From CAVZKK01 sp964573475 (lineage in GTDB: Archaea; Thermoproteota; Bathyarchaeia; Bathyarchaeales; Bathycorpusculaceae), in NCBI GenBank assembly GCA_964573475.1, contig CAZNJT010000040.1, positions 1-14,063 on the forward strand: DNA of 14,063 nt, in the 5' to 3' direction. This document shows, piece by piece, positions 5,747 to 13,158 of this stretch; the first letter of the stretch is position 1, and every line of letters starts with the position of its first letter. Under the pieces are notes generated by a model. The model was not told the DNA's origin, searched no databases, and was given only the letters and a program-made list of their open reading frames with translations. Position numbers and translations under genes: made by a program.

Positions 5747-5932
5747 CTATGATGTCTTTCTATCCTTTAGGGCTTCGCCAAGAGTTAACACGGTTATCGC
5801 AACCATAATTCCGAGTAAAGCCCCGATAATTTGGAAACCTCCGGGACCAGGTGGATGCTCTACTAAGGTTCCAATTAAATATCCAGTAAATGCTGCAAGG
5901 ATTATTCCTATTATTGCAAGCTCAACCTTCAA
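5747..5932 (-). CDS. Small two-helix membrane protein
   Basis: 61 aa from a TTG start preceded by GGGGGAA at proper distance. Two Gly-rich hydrophobic helices (about 4-24 and 33-52) are joined by a HPPGPGG turn and end in a charged tail (GEALKDRKTS). The TATA-like CATAAAAAC on the minus strand near 5965-5973 is about 40 nt upstream, consistent with expression. No family is recognised. It is convergent with the flavin-binding protein, with a 7-nt spacer. An opposite-strand frame of 107 codons covers the same DNA but lacks coding character. Confidence 0.6.
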   Translation of the reverse strand: MKVELAIIGIILAAFTGYLIGTLVEHPPGPGGFQIIGALLGIMVAITVLTLGEALKDRKTS

Positions 5933-6101
5933 ACTGTTTCCCCCAATGTTTTTCTTCGTTTTCAGTTTTTATGACTTGTGCAAGAATCTTCGACTAGATT
6001 GTAGATGATTAAGTTTTAAGACCTTATCTACTCATTTTATTCTCTTAGGTGCAAGGCAAGTTGGAAAAGATATTTGAGGTAAGAATTTTCAAGTCTATGC
6101 T

Positions 6102-6533
6102 ATGAAAGAGTTCGATAGGGATTTGATTGCGCCTTGTGGAATGAATTGCGGAATTTGCAGTGCCTATTTGGCTTATTCAAGAAATATTCCTAGGAAAAGA
6201 GGTAAAATTATTTATTGTGTTGGATGTCGTCCTCGTAATAAGCGATGTGCATTTCTTAAAGGATATTGTGCAAGATTGAGCGATGGTAAGATAGGATTTT
6301 GTTTTGAATGTAGCGATTTTCCATGTTATCGACTTAGCCGTTTAGATCAACGTTACAGAGAAAAATTTGGAATGAGCATGATTGAAAATCTTAATGAGAT
6401 AAAAAAGAATGGAATCGACAAATTCCTCAAAAATCAAAGAGAGAAATATAGATGCCTTAAGTGTAGAGGGGTAATCTGCATTCATAACAAGAAATGTTTT
6501 GATTGCGAAAAAATTGAAAGCTGGAAAAGTTGA
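6102..6533 (+). CDS. DUF3795-type cysteine-rich protein
   Basis: 143 aa containing 15 cysteines. The N-terminal APCGMNCGIC (C12, C16, C19) is the hallmark of the DUF3795 family, followed by YCVGC (C39, C42), C49, C56, and FCFECSDFPC (C67, C70, C75). A second cluster near the C terminus (C118-x2-C121-x4-C126-x5-C132-x2-C135) looks like another zinc- or Fe-S-binding knuckle. Function in this family is unknown; metal binding is inferred. The ATG at 6102 has no close ribosome site, but AAAAGATATTTG lies about 30 nt upstream, suggesting near-leaderless expression. It runs toward the second gap and converges with the nucleotidyltransferase. Confidence 0.85.
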   Translation: MKEFDRDLIAPCGMNCGICSAYLAYSRNIPRKRGKIIYCVGCRPRNKRCAFLKGYCARLSDGKIGFCFECSDFPCYRLSRLDQRYREKFGMSMIENLNEIKKNGIDKFLKNQREKYRCLKCRGVICIHNKKCFDCEKIESWKS

Positions 6534-6560
6534 CTCTTAATAGTTATGGTGGTCTTTTTT

Positions 6561-6660
6561 NNNNNNNNNNNNNNNNNNNNNNNNNNNNNNNNNNNNNNNN
6601 NNNNNNNNNNNNNNNNNNNNNNNNNNNNNNNNNNNNNNNNNNNNNNNNNNNNNNNNNNNN
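6561..6660. other. Run of 100 N (true scaffold gap)
   Basis: The flanks share no sequence, so real DNA of unknown length is missing. The 3' end of the minus-strand nucleotidyltransferase lies in it, and possibly another small gene. Confidence 0.95.
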
Positions 6661-7134
6661 CAACTTTATGAATTCGTTAGAGTTAACTATGATTGGCGCT
6701 ATTCTTTTACCAGCTTTCTGATAAGTATTAACTATCGATTTTACCCTATTCTTTTCATTAGTAAGAATAAACAAATCAACATCACTTTCCTTTACGTCAG
6801 TTCCTTCTGAGCAACTTCCGAATAATATAATTCTTTTACAATCTTGTTTTATCTCCTCAATCAATTCATTGAGAGAATAAACATTGAAGAGAACTTTGAA
6901 TTGTCTTGCTACAGCATTTTTCATGTTAAGACTATAGAAAACCATTCTTCCCCTTTTACTTCTGTTAAGCACTTTAATTTCGGAAAGCTTTCTAAGAATT
7001 TTGTTCGCAGAACCTTTGCTAACTCTCGCTTTTCTAACAACTTCTCTCTCGTGTAATTCTCGCATTGGCTCTTCATGGAACAGATAGAGAATTTTCAGCA
7101 GAGTCGGTGTAATGAAATCTAATTTATCGGGCAT
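6661..7134 (-). CDS. Winged-helix-nucleotidyltransferase fusion, 3' end lost in gap
   Basis: 158 residues are visible from the ATG at 7134. Residues about 8-70 form a winged helix (ELHEREVVRKARVSKGSANKILRKLSEIKVL, then a basic wing). Residues about 100-158 are a minimal nucleotidyltransferase: F105-G-S107, then D118-V-D120, the GS-x10-D-x-D motif of the MNT group. A third acidic residue on the later strand (IAPIIVNS) is not obvious. Such proteins transfer nucleotides, and MNT proteins often pair with HEPN toxins; no HEPN gene is visible, but one could sit in the gap. The protein probably lacks only its last tens of residues. It appears leaderless, with a TTTATCTTAA promoter word 28 nt upstream. 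Confidence 0.82.
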
Positions 7135-7152
7135 ATGCTCATTATTTTGAAC

Positions 7153-7162
7153 TTAAGATAAA
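7153..7162 (-). promoter_or_regulatory. Promoter box of the nucleotidyltransferase gene
   Basis: TTTATCTTAA on the minus strand, its first base 28 nt before the ATG at 7134. Archaeal spacing places the transcript start at the start codon. The identical word serves the divergent VOC gene at 7236-7245. Confidence 0.55.
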
Positions 7163-7235
7163 TAGCTTTCCGTCCTGCGCTAATGTTACAGAAACCATTC
7201 CAAAACTCAATTTTACTACAGTGGTTAATAAGTTT

Positions 7236-7245
7236 TTTATCTTAA
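7236..7245 (+). promoter_or_regulatory. Promoter box of the VOC gene
   Basis: TTTATCTTAA on the plus strand, its first base 27 nt before the ATG at 7263. This mirrors the box at 7153-7162 and supports leaderless starts for both genes. Confidence 0.55.
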
Positions 7246-7262
7246 ACAAGTTATAGACACGG

Positions 7263-7652
7263 ATGATAATTATGAAGGCTAAATTCGAATATGTTGGAAT
7301 AAGAGTAACAAATCTGCAAAAATCCATCGACTTCTACACAAAACTGCTAGGCATGAAGGTTGCAGGCCGAGGCAAGATTGAGCAAACTAAAGGAGAAACC
7401 GTTACACTACAAAGCGAAGAAGGCGGCTTCATACTAGAACTAAACCACTACGAAAAAGACAGCCCATACAATACACCCTACAGTGCAGGCGAAGGACTAG
7501 ACCACCTAGCCTTCAAAGTAGACAACCTCGACAAAGCCCTAGAAGAAACCCGAAAAGCAGGACACCGCGCAATCCTAGAAATGAAAGCAAACGAAAGCAG
7601 ATGGGCATACATAGAAGACCCAGACGGAAACTGGATCGAACTCTTCGCTTAG
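7263..7652 (+). CDS. VOC-superfamily protein (glyoxalase/bleomycin-resistance fold)
   Basis: 129 aa, the size of a single-chain VOC protein with two beta-alpha-beta-beta-beta modules. Module 1 opens with FEYVGIRVTNLQKSIDFYTKLLGM; module 2 opens with LDHLAFKVDNLDKALEETRKAG and ends with DPDGNWIELF. Candidate metal ligands are E59 (FILEL), H81 (LDHLAF) and E126 (WIELF). The first ligand position, normally His or Gln, is Tyr10, so metal binding or activity may differ from glyoxalase I. The substrate cannot be predicted. The ATG at 7263 fits a leaderless transcript; the ATG at 7272 with GGATGAT upstream is the alternative. It is convergent with the oligopeptidase gene across 42 nt. Confidence 0.87.
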   Translation: MIIMKAKFEYVGIRVTNLQKSIDFYTKLLGMKVAGRGKIEQTKGETVTLQSEEGGFILELNHYEKDSPYNTPYSAGEGLDHLAFKVDNLDKALEETRKAGHRAILEMKANESRWAYIEDPDGNWIELFA

Positions 7653-7657
7653 CGCCT

Positions 7658-7666
7658 ATTTTTTTC
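7658..7666 (+). terminator. T-run after the VOC gene
   Basis: Seven T residues (7659-7665) start 6 nt after the stop codon, typical of archaeal termination. The region separates convergent genes. Confidence 0.45.
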
Positions 7667-7694
7667 AAAAATACATTGTTTACTGACAAACATT

Positions 7695-9479
7695 TCATTT
7701 CACGATTTTTTCAAGTTCTTTGACGAAGTGTTCATATTGTTTCATACCAATTTTCCAGAAGTCTGGGCTATCGATATCAAAGCCTACTATTTTGCCAATT
7801 TCAATGGGCGAAATGCTGCTTCCAGCAGATAGAATCTTTTTCAGTTTGGGCACAAACGCTTTGCGTTCTTCAAGATATTTCTGATAAAGCGCGTAGACAA
7901 ACAACTGCGCATAAACATACGGATAGTTATAAAATCTGAAATTAGCCATGAAATAATGCGGCGTCACACTCCACTCCGCTTCTAATTCGTCAAACCAATC
8001 CACTGCATCGCCGTAAGCCTTGTTTCTAGCAGCAACCCAGAATTTACACACAGTTTTGTGATCTAAGAATTCTCCATGCCTAATCGCATTGTACAGACTT
8101 TGCTCAAACCATGCACGAGCAGTAACTTTGAAAAGGACACTGCCTGCACCATCAAGAACTCTGCAGAGAATCGCTTTCTTCTCCACGTCAGTCTTGGCTT
8201 CGCTTAACAAAAGGTCAGTCAGCAATAATTCTCCAAATATAGAGGCAGTTTCTGCAACAACCATCGGAATCTCTCCATTAGCAATCGTCTGATTTCGCGA
8301 AAAATAATAATCATGCGTCGCATGACCAAGCTCATGAGCCAAAGTATAAACATCATTCAAATTTCCATTAAAACTCTGAAGCACAAAAGCAGACTTACTA
8401 TTATACCAACCTGCACAAAAAGCACCATTCTGCTTACCAAACCGTGGCGAAGCATCAATATGATTTCTGGCAAACACGTCTTTAACGGCAAAAGCATAAT
8501 CTTCATCAAACTTGGTGTAGGCTCTGACAACCAAATCCTTTGCAGTGCCAAAATCAAACTTTATTTTTGGTCCATTAGGCAATGGTGCAATAATATCATG
8601 ACAACCAAGCTTAGGCAAACCCATAATCTTGGCTTTAAGCTTAAGATACCGCTGATACAAACCAGTATTATCCTCAATAGACTTTAACAGATTATCAATA
8701 ATCCGCTGGTCCACATCATTCGCTATTAGACTTGCATGCATGGGCAAATCATACTTTCTCCGCTCACACACATTCAACCAATCGTCACAGATATTTCTCA
8801 AAGCAGAACAGAATATCTCCCCATCCTTCCCTACAAGACCATAAATAGACCTCATCGCTGATTCCCGCGTGGCACGATCAGGATTAGGCAGCAAACCATA
8901 AGCTTCGCCAAAAGGAATAACCTTCTTCTTACCTTCAATCATCACCTCAAACATTTGTGTATTAAGCCATTTGCTCTGTAGCTCCTCCCAAGCCCGAACA
9001 CCAAACTGATCCTTCTCAATAATCAACTTTTCCTCAACCTCAGAAAGCTGATGAGGAACTTTCCTTCGCAGCCTCTCCAAAACATGCCTATAATTCGCAA
9101 GCGCAGAATCAGAAATCAATCTTGGATCTTTATAAACCAAATTGCCAACTTCCAACTCAAAAAACGCCAAAAGCTTACCTAACTTCGCTCTTAACTTATT
9201 CACTTTATCATTAAGAGATCGAGTTTCCGGCAAAGTCATGTTAGCAGAAAAAGATAGCCCAGCAAATAACGAAACATCGTCTAACTTCGCAAAGTAAGCT
9301 TCATACTCCTGAATGCACGTTAGCAGTTCCTTAGCCGAAAAATCCTTAATTTTACTCCGATATTTGTTCGCAAATTTCTCAGCAATCTCAGTTACATCAT
9401 CGATAGCCTTCTGAACCAAAGAATCAGCGACACTTGGAAAAATTTCAGATAAATCCCACGTAATCTCGCTTTTTGCCAT
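7695..9479 (-). CDS. pepF: M3-family oligoendopeptidase F
   Basis: 594 aa, the usual length for PepF-type zinc oligopeptidases, which cleave short peptides in the cytoplasm. The zinc motif is H382-E383-L-G-H386 (AHELGHATHDYYF), with the third ligand E410 in VVAETASIFGE. The upstream CAGWYNSKSAFVLQSFNGN strand and the later TPHYFMANFRFYNYPYVYA segment (about 506-524), which carries substrate-stabilising His/Tyr residues in the family, are intact. The N-terminal half is the helical oligopeptidase domain (starting TWDLSEIFPS). The ATG at 9479 has GAGGATGA 6 nt upstream. A TATA-like CTTTTATG and a 10-bp palindrome lie ahead of it. There is no sign of truncation. The plus strand is strongly A/C-rich over the N-terminal two thirds and more balanced over the C-terminal part. 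Confidence 0.95.
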   Translation of the reverse strand: MAKSEITWDLSEIFPSVADSLVQKAIDDVTEIAEKFANKYRSKIKDFSAKELLTCIQEYEAYFAKLDDVSLFAGLSFSANMTLPETRSLNDKVNKLRAKLGKLLAFFELEVGNLVYKDPRLISDSALANYRHVLERLRRKVPHQLSEVEEKLIIEKDQFGVRAWEELQSKWLNTQMFEVMIEGKKKVIPFGEAYGLLPNPDRATRESAMRSIYGLVGKDGEIFCSALRNICDDWLNVCERRKYDLPMHASLIANDVDQRIIDNLLKSIEDNTGLYQRYLKLKAKIMGLPKLGCHDIIAPLPNGPKIKFDFGTAKDLVVRAYTKFDEDYAFAVKDVFARNHIDASPRFGKQNGAFCAGWYNSKSAFVLQSFNGNLNDVYTLAHELGHATHDYYFSRNQTIANGEIPMVVAETASIFGELLLTDLLLSEAKTDVEKKAILCRVLDGAGSVLFKVTARAWFEQSLYNAIRHGEFLDHKTVCKFWVAARNKAYGDAVDWFDELEAEWSVTPHYFMANFRFYNYPYVYAQLFVYALYQKYLEERKAFVPKLKKILSAGSSISPIEIGKIVGFDIDSPDFWKIGMKQYEHFVKELEKIVK

Positions 9480-9510
9480 GTCAATTCATCCTCATCTTAA
9501 AGGCAGGTTT

Positions 9511-9520
9511 GGAGTACTCC
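9511..9520. promoter_or_regulatory. Palindrome between TATA box and transcript start of pepF
   Basis: GGAGTACTCC is a perfect 10-bp palindrome. The minus-strand TATA-like CTTTTATG occupies about 9520-9527, overlapping it by one base, and the expected transcript start is near 9497. The placement suits a repressor operator. The binding protein is unknown. Confidence 0.4.
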
Positions 9521-9562
9521 ATAAAAGCGCAGCCGAAATTTAAGCCTATTCATAATGTCGTT

Positions 9563-9964
9563 TTACGGTGGCGGTCTTTTCTGGGCATATTGATATCTGC
9601 GTGGTTTTCCCTCTCTCGTTAATATGCCATCCTTAACCAAATCAATCAACGCATGCGCCACCGCCGTGCGGTCATAATGGAACCCGCGCTTTGCCATCTC
9701 GCTGTGGACTTCGCTTAAACCTTTAGCCTCTGAGAACCAGCCTTCTTCCCAAAGTTTCTGTATTATGCCCTTACATGTTTCCGCTCTCGGCGGCGCCGCA
9801 GCCCTTTCGCTTATCAGTGGTGATTCTTTCAGTTTTTCCGTTACTGTCGAGAGGATTTTGTCCACTGTTGCCTGTAGTTGGTCTTCTTGGCATTCAATTT
9901 CAAATTCTATCTGGCCCACTTTCATTTTTACGCGGATTGGTGGTTTTGGTTCTTTTTCTGTCAT
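9563..9964 (-). CDS. Small winged-helix regulator divergent from nurA-herA
   Basis: 133 aa from the ATG at 9964, which has AAGGTGA about 5 nt upstream. The frame extends 48 codons further upstream over the intergenic DNA and the start of nurA, but that part has no protein character. Residues about 10-45 (RVKMKVGQIEFEIECQEDQLQATVDKILSTV) form a small beta-alpha domain. After a Pro/Ala linker, residues about 64-127 form a winged helix: GIIQKLWEEGWF, HSEMAKRGFHYDRTAVAHALIDLVKDGILTREG, then a basic wing and a PPP tail. It is likely a DNA-binding transcription factor. An inverted repeat lies between its TATA box and start codon and abuts the same TATA box used by nurA, suggesting self-control and control of the DNA-repair operon. 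That control is inference. The family is unnamed to me. Confidence 0.8.
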   Translation of the reverse strand: MTEKEPKPPIRVKMKVGQIEFEIECQEDQLQATVDKILSTVTEKLKESPLISERAAAPPRAETCKGIIQKLWEEGWFSEAKGLSEVHSEMAKRGFHYDRTAVAHALIDLVKDGILTREGKPRRYQYAQKRPPP

Positions 9965-9985
9965 TGTTTCACCTTGTTGTTTATT

Positions 9986-10014
9986 GTATTGTGCATCTTG
10001 TTCATGCACAACAC
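9986..10014. promoter_or_regulatory. Inverted-repeat operator between the regulator and nurA
   Basis: GTATTGTGCAT (9986-9996) and ATGCACAACAC (10004-10014) are reverse complements at 10 of 11 positions, separated by 7 nt; the inner 8 bp (TTGTGCAT/ATGCACAA) are perfect. The right arm abuts the shared TATA box at 10015 and the left arm covers the predicted start (about 9993) of the regulator transcript. This is a strong operator candidate. Confidence 0.6.
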
Positions 10015-10022
10015 TTAAATAT
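10015..10022. promoter_or_regulatory. Shared bidirectional TATA box
   Basis: TTAAATAT reads ATATTTAA on the other strand and is the only AT-rich box in the spacer. On the plus strand it predicts a start near 10044, about 14 nt before the GTG of nurA. On the minus strand it predicts a start near 9993, about 30 nt before the regulator ATG. Confidence 0.5.
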
Positions 10023-10057
10023 CTCTTTCTCAAACTATTGGCTATTGGTGAATCTTG

Positions 10058-11137
10058 GTGATTGAACAATACACTATAGCAACAACACCAAAATATAACT
10101 TTCCACAACCAAACATGGACACAACATTACCCCAACGCCTCATAGAACTAAGCCTACACTCGCTTAAGCACGCCCAAAACCAGCCTATTCAACTAAATCA
10201 ACAACTTTTTCAACAAACCAACAACATAGACGTTCAACCACAAACTCTTCAACTTAAACTACAACCCATACCTCTACATGCTAAACACGAAGAAACCATA
10301 GTCGCCGCAGTGGACACCTCAAGCATGAAAATCGGCGAAACAGCCACAGGCATATTAATCGCCGTCAGAGGCGCAAACGTCTGGAAACAAAACAAAAGCT
10401 ATCGCTACATACGCCTAGGCCCATTCATATTCCACATAACAGAAGAAAACAAAAAAGAAGTCTACAACGCATTACAAAGAGCATACTTCAACTCTCCACA
10501 TGAACAAAATCAAAGCTCGCCAAACCTCTTGCAGATGCCAACACGCATAGCAAACCTCCTAGAACGATGGCTCCAAACAATGCTCACAAAAACAATAAAC
10601 AACGGACTAATCCTATTCGACGGCTCACTAACCAGCGGAACCGCGGACACGTCAACCCCACTCATGAAAGAAATTTTGGAAACGGCCAGAAAAAGACGAA
10701 ATGTTGTCTTAGCCTTTTCAAAAATGACAACCCTAAGATGTAACGGACACCTTATAACAGACATTCTCCTTGAACATAAGCCTCCTTATCTTCTTGAAAC
10801 AGCAGGTTTGAAAACTAAGCCTCCAATCGTTTTGTTAGGCGACGTTTACGTGGCAAGGCTAACAAAAGGAAACTACGCATTTAGACTAGACATCGACAAA
10901 CAAGTTGCTCCAGAGCAGAAAATAGGGGCTGTTGAAAAACTTTTGGGAAACGACCTACTCTCACAAAGCTACCCAGAAACCCTACGTTTGGCGCATATTC
11001 TATGCACGTTCACAGCAAACGAAGTCATAGCCATGCAACACTTCACAGCACACGTATACAAACTCAAAATCATCAACAGACCAGACATGCACAAGCTATT
11101 ATTCGGATCCTTTGGAAAAGGAGACGCAAACGCATGA
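10058..11137 (+). CDS. nurA: NurA 5'-3' nuclease
   Basis: 359 aa from the GTG at 10058, with GGTGA 6 nt upstream; TTG at 10055 and ATG at 10115 are alternatives. NurA is the ring-shaped nuclease that works with the HerA translocase in DNA end resection. Visible family features are the first acidic strand VAAVDTSSM (Asp about 86), ILFDGSL (Asp about 188), the AFSKMTTL lysine segment, YVARL with the FRLDID acidic residue (about 278), and a C-terminal helix region ending at the HerA junction. Residues about 40-70 are unusually rich in Gln/Asn (QNQPIQLNQQLFQQTNNIDVQ is split here across helix and linker). The stop overlaps the herA start by ATGA, indicating translational coupling. The coding strand is strongly A/C-rich. 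Confidence 0.87.
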   Translation: MIEQYTIATTPKYNFPQPNMDTTLPQRLIELSLHSLKHAQNQPIQLNQQLFQQTNNIDVQPQTLQLKLQPIPLHAKHEETIVAAVDTSSMKIGETATGILIAVRGANVWKQNKSYRYIRLGPFIFHITEENKKEVYNALQRAYFNSPHEQNQSSPNLLQMPTRIANLLERWLQTMLTKTINNGLILFDGSLTSGTADTSTPLMKEILETARKRRNVVLAFSKMTTLRCNGHLITDILLEHKPPYLLETAGLKTKPPIVLLGDVYVARLTKGNYAFRLDIDKQVAPEQKIGAVEKLLGNDLLSQSYPETLRLAHILCTFTANEVIAMQHFTAHVYKLKIINRPDMHKLLFGSFGKGDANA

Positions 11138-12594
11138 AACTATACAAGAAAGAAGGTAACATCATCCAAATCCTAAGCTTCCCAAACGAAACCGTAGAAA
11201 AAGGGGATTATCTGCTAATTGAAGATGCTGACGCTGGAAAAGCCCTAATCGCTCAAGTAATCGACGTACAATTTGCAAGCATCCCAGGCATACTGGAAGA
11301 ACTGCTCCGCAGCCTACCAGACGGCGGAGAACTAATACAGGGCGAAGACTTCGACCCACTAGAAATCGCACCACACATCACGTACATTCAAGACGCAAGT
11401 CTGCTCGTCTGCAAAATCCGCGCAACAGTAGAAAACGAGAGCTTAAGCCCAAGTAGTTCGTGGCTTCCATCACGTTCGCAGTCAACAATAAAAAAACTCC
11501 CAATCCCAACATTAATCAAACTTGCCAAAATTGACGGAAAACTCCCAATAATTTTAGGCGGCACAAAAGATTCCTCGCTTCTAACAATAGACGCCACATC
11601 CTTAGACGGCAGATTAAACATAATAACTGGAAAAAAGGAAACTGGCAAATCCCACCTATCCAAACTCTTAATGCTAAACCTAATAGGGTATAAGGCTACG
11701 GTTGTAGTTTTCGATTTGAACGGCGAATACATAAGCCTAGGAATGACAACCGACGGAAAAAGAAACGCTTATCATGATAAAATTCACGTTTTAACGCCTT
11801 CCGAAAATTTTAAAGTCGCCCTAAAACAGTTAAACCTGCACGTCATATTGGAAATTCTTATTCATGCACTTCACCTGCCCGGAACATCTGCCCGCGAGTT
11901 TAGACGCATATGGCAATCACTAAAGGAACGTGACAGCCTTAATCTGCACGAGCTAGGCGAGACCATACGCAATTGTCACTGCAACCAACATGTCCGCGAC
12001 GCACTATTTTCACGCTACTACGCTTTGGTCAACTCATGCTTTTTCACCGACAACATTGCGGAAGCCACGTTCTTAGAAGAATGCTTGTTCAAGGCAAAAG
12101 AACAAGGCGGCGCCATCATAATAAACCTGCGAAACACTTCGCCGATTGACCGCCAAATAGTTGTTGAATACCTGCTCGCAAAATTTGTTGAACTTCTAAC
12201 TGGCAATAGGCTTAAGGCAATTTTTCTTTTCGCCGAAGAAGCCCATCTTTACTTGCGTGAAACCTATTGGGACGACATTGTCACGCGCATGCGACACTTT
12301 GGGATATTTACCACGTTCATAACAAACCAGCCAGACACTGTCCGCGAAAACATTTACCGCCAAGCAGACAACATATTCCTCTTCAACTTCACAAACGAAC
12401 ATGACTTGGAAGTTGTTTCACGGGCCGCACGCGTTGATGCAGAAACAGTTAAGTCCATTGCCCGAGATTTGCCACCGCATTACTGTCTTGGGCTTGGAAG
12501 AGTTGTCAGAGATTTTCCAATGGTTATCAAAGTTAAAGCGTTAGACGTTAAAACAATGGGAGAGACTAGGCTTTTCTTTAGAGAGCAAAACTAA
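11134..12594 (+). CDS. herA: HerA-type hexameric DNA translocase ATPase
   Basis: 486 aa from the ATG at 11134, which overlaps the nurA stop and follows GGAG; the frame extends upstream inside nurA but that part is not HerA-like. Residues about 6-50 (GNIIQILSFPNETVEKGDYLLIEDADAGKALI) fit the N-terminal HAS-barrel. The ATPase core has Walker A G166-KKETGK-S173 and FDLNGEY (about 193-199). Walker B is the FLFAEEAH strand (364-371); E368/E369 and H371 match the EEAH form common in HerA. A TTFITNQP sensor-like segment (393-400) follows, then the late arginine-rich region. HerA pumps DNA through NurA during end processing. No mre11 or rad50 lies nearby, although archaea often cluster all four. The protein is intact. 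Confidence 0.92.
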   Translation: MKLYKKEGNIIQILSFPNETVEKGDYLLIEDADAGKALIAQVIDVQFASIPGILEELLRSLPDGGELIQGEDFDPLEIAPHITYIQDASLLVCKIRATVENESLSPSSSWLPSRSQSTIKKLPIPTLIKLAKIDGKLPIILGGTKDSSLLTIDATSLDGRLNIITGKKETGKSHLSKLLMLNLIGYKATVVVFDLNGEYISLGMTTDGKRNAYHDKIHVLTPSENFKVALKQLNLHVILEILIHALHLPGTSAREFRRIWQSLKERDSLNLHELGETIRNCHCNQHVRDALFSRYYALVNSCFFTDNIAEATFLEECLFKAKEQGGAIIINLRNTSPIDRQIVVEYLLAKFVELLTGNRLKAIFLFAEEAHLYLRETYWDDIVTRMRHFGIFTTFITNQPDTVRENIYRQADNIFLFNFTNEHDLEVVSRAARVDAETVKSIARDLPPHYCLGLGRVVRDFPMVIKVKALDVKTMGETRLFFREQN

Positions 12595-12658
12595 CGTCGA
12601 ATCAACAATTAAAGCAAGGCGTAAATTATGTAATCAGGATAATCCTATCACTTTTAAT

Positions 12659-13141
12659 GTGTCGAAACGTTGGTTTGCAGCCCTCTTTGTCGCCATTTTC
12701 AGCGTTATCATAGCTTATCTGATGTACGGACCATACGCCTTCATTTTTTTGCCCATCTTCCTGCTACTCTTTCTAGTAATGTTTGGGGCACTTGCCTTTG
12801 GGAATTCACTCCAAGCCGATTCAATTCCTGGATTGCAAGAGCTACCCGAACCAGACTTCTTTTTCAGCAGAGTTTACATGGCTTGGTTATATGTTAATGA
12901 TAGAGAACGCTGGGCTGAATATACAGTTCTTTTCTCATACTCACTTGGATCAGCTTTTGGTTCTCTGTTTGGAATTGTGGCCTCAGTTTCGTTACAACTG
13001 GATTTCAAGGTTTCCCTTACAGGTTGGCTTCTCGGAATGTTCATTTTTTCACTGATTGCAATAAGGAAAGCGGCTAGTGAACGTTGGATGAAAACCGAAG
13101 AATATGATAGCAGCAGACGTGTAGATCAGCAAGCTGAATAG
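12659..13141 (+). CDS. Four-helix membrane protein of unknown function
   Basis: 160 aa from a GTG start; AAATTATGTAAT about 30 nt upstream is a weak TATA match and there is no ribosome site, so a leaderless start is assumed. Hydrophobic segments lie at about 5-23, 26-47, 90-112 and 117-137. Between helices 2 and 3 is a soluble loop with LQELPEPDFFFSRVYMAWLYVNDRERWAEY. The C terminus is charged. No catalytic motif or family is recognised. It follows herA by 64 nt on the same strand but has its own possible promoter, so operon membership is uncertain. It is convergent with the Nudix gene, 17 nt apart. Confidence 0.7.
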   Translation: MSKRWFAALFVAIFSVIIAYLMYGPYAFIFLPIFLLLFLVMFGALAFGNSLQADSIPGLQELPEPDFFFSRVYMAWLYVNDRERWAEYTVLFSYSLGSAFGSLFGIVASVSLQLDFKVSLTGWLLGMFIFSLIAIRKAASERWMKTEEYDSSRRVDQQAE

Positions 13142-13158
13142 ATTTCGCTACGTGTGAC

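Noticed and set aside
5685..6008. 107-codon plus-strand frame over the 61-aa minus-strand gene
   Set aside because: No ribosome site and no domain; the minus-strand frame has helices, ribosome site and promoter box.
5933..6101. Possible tRNA or box C/D RNA between the small membrane protein and the DUF3795 gene
   Set aside because: No cloverleaf and no paired C and D boxes could be found by eye.
9965..10108. 48-residue extension of the winged-helix regulator
   Set aside because: It runs through the operator, the shared TATA box and the nurA start; a good ribosome site precedes the ATG at 9964.
11002..11133. 44-residue upstream extension of HerA
   Set aside because: His/Arg-rich translation inside nurA; the ATG at 11134 overlaps the nurA stop and begins the HAS-barrel.
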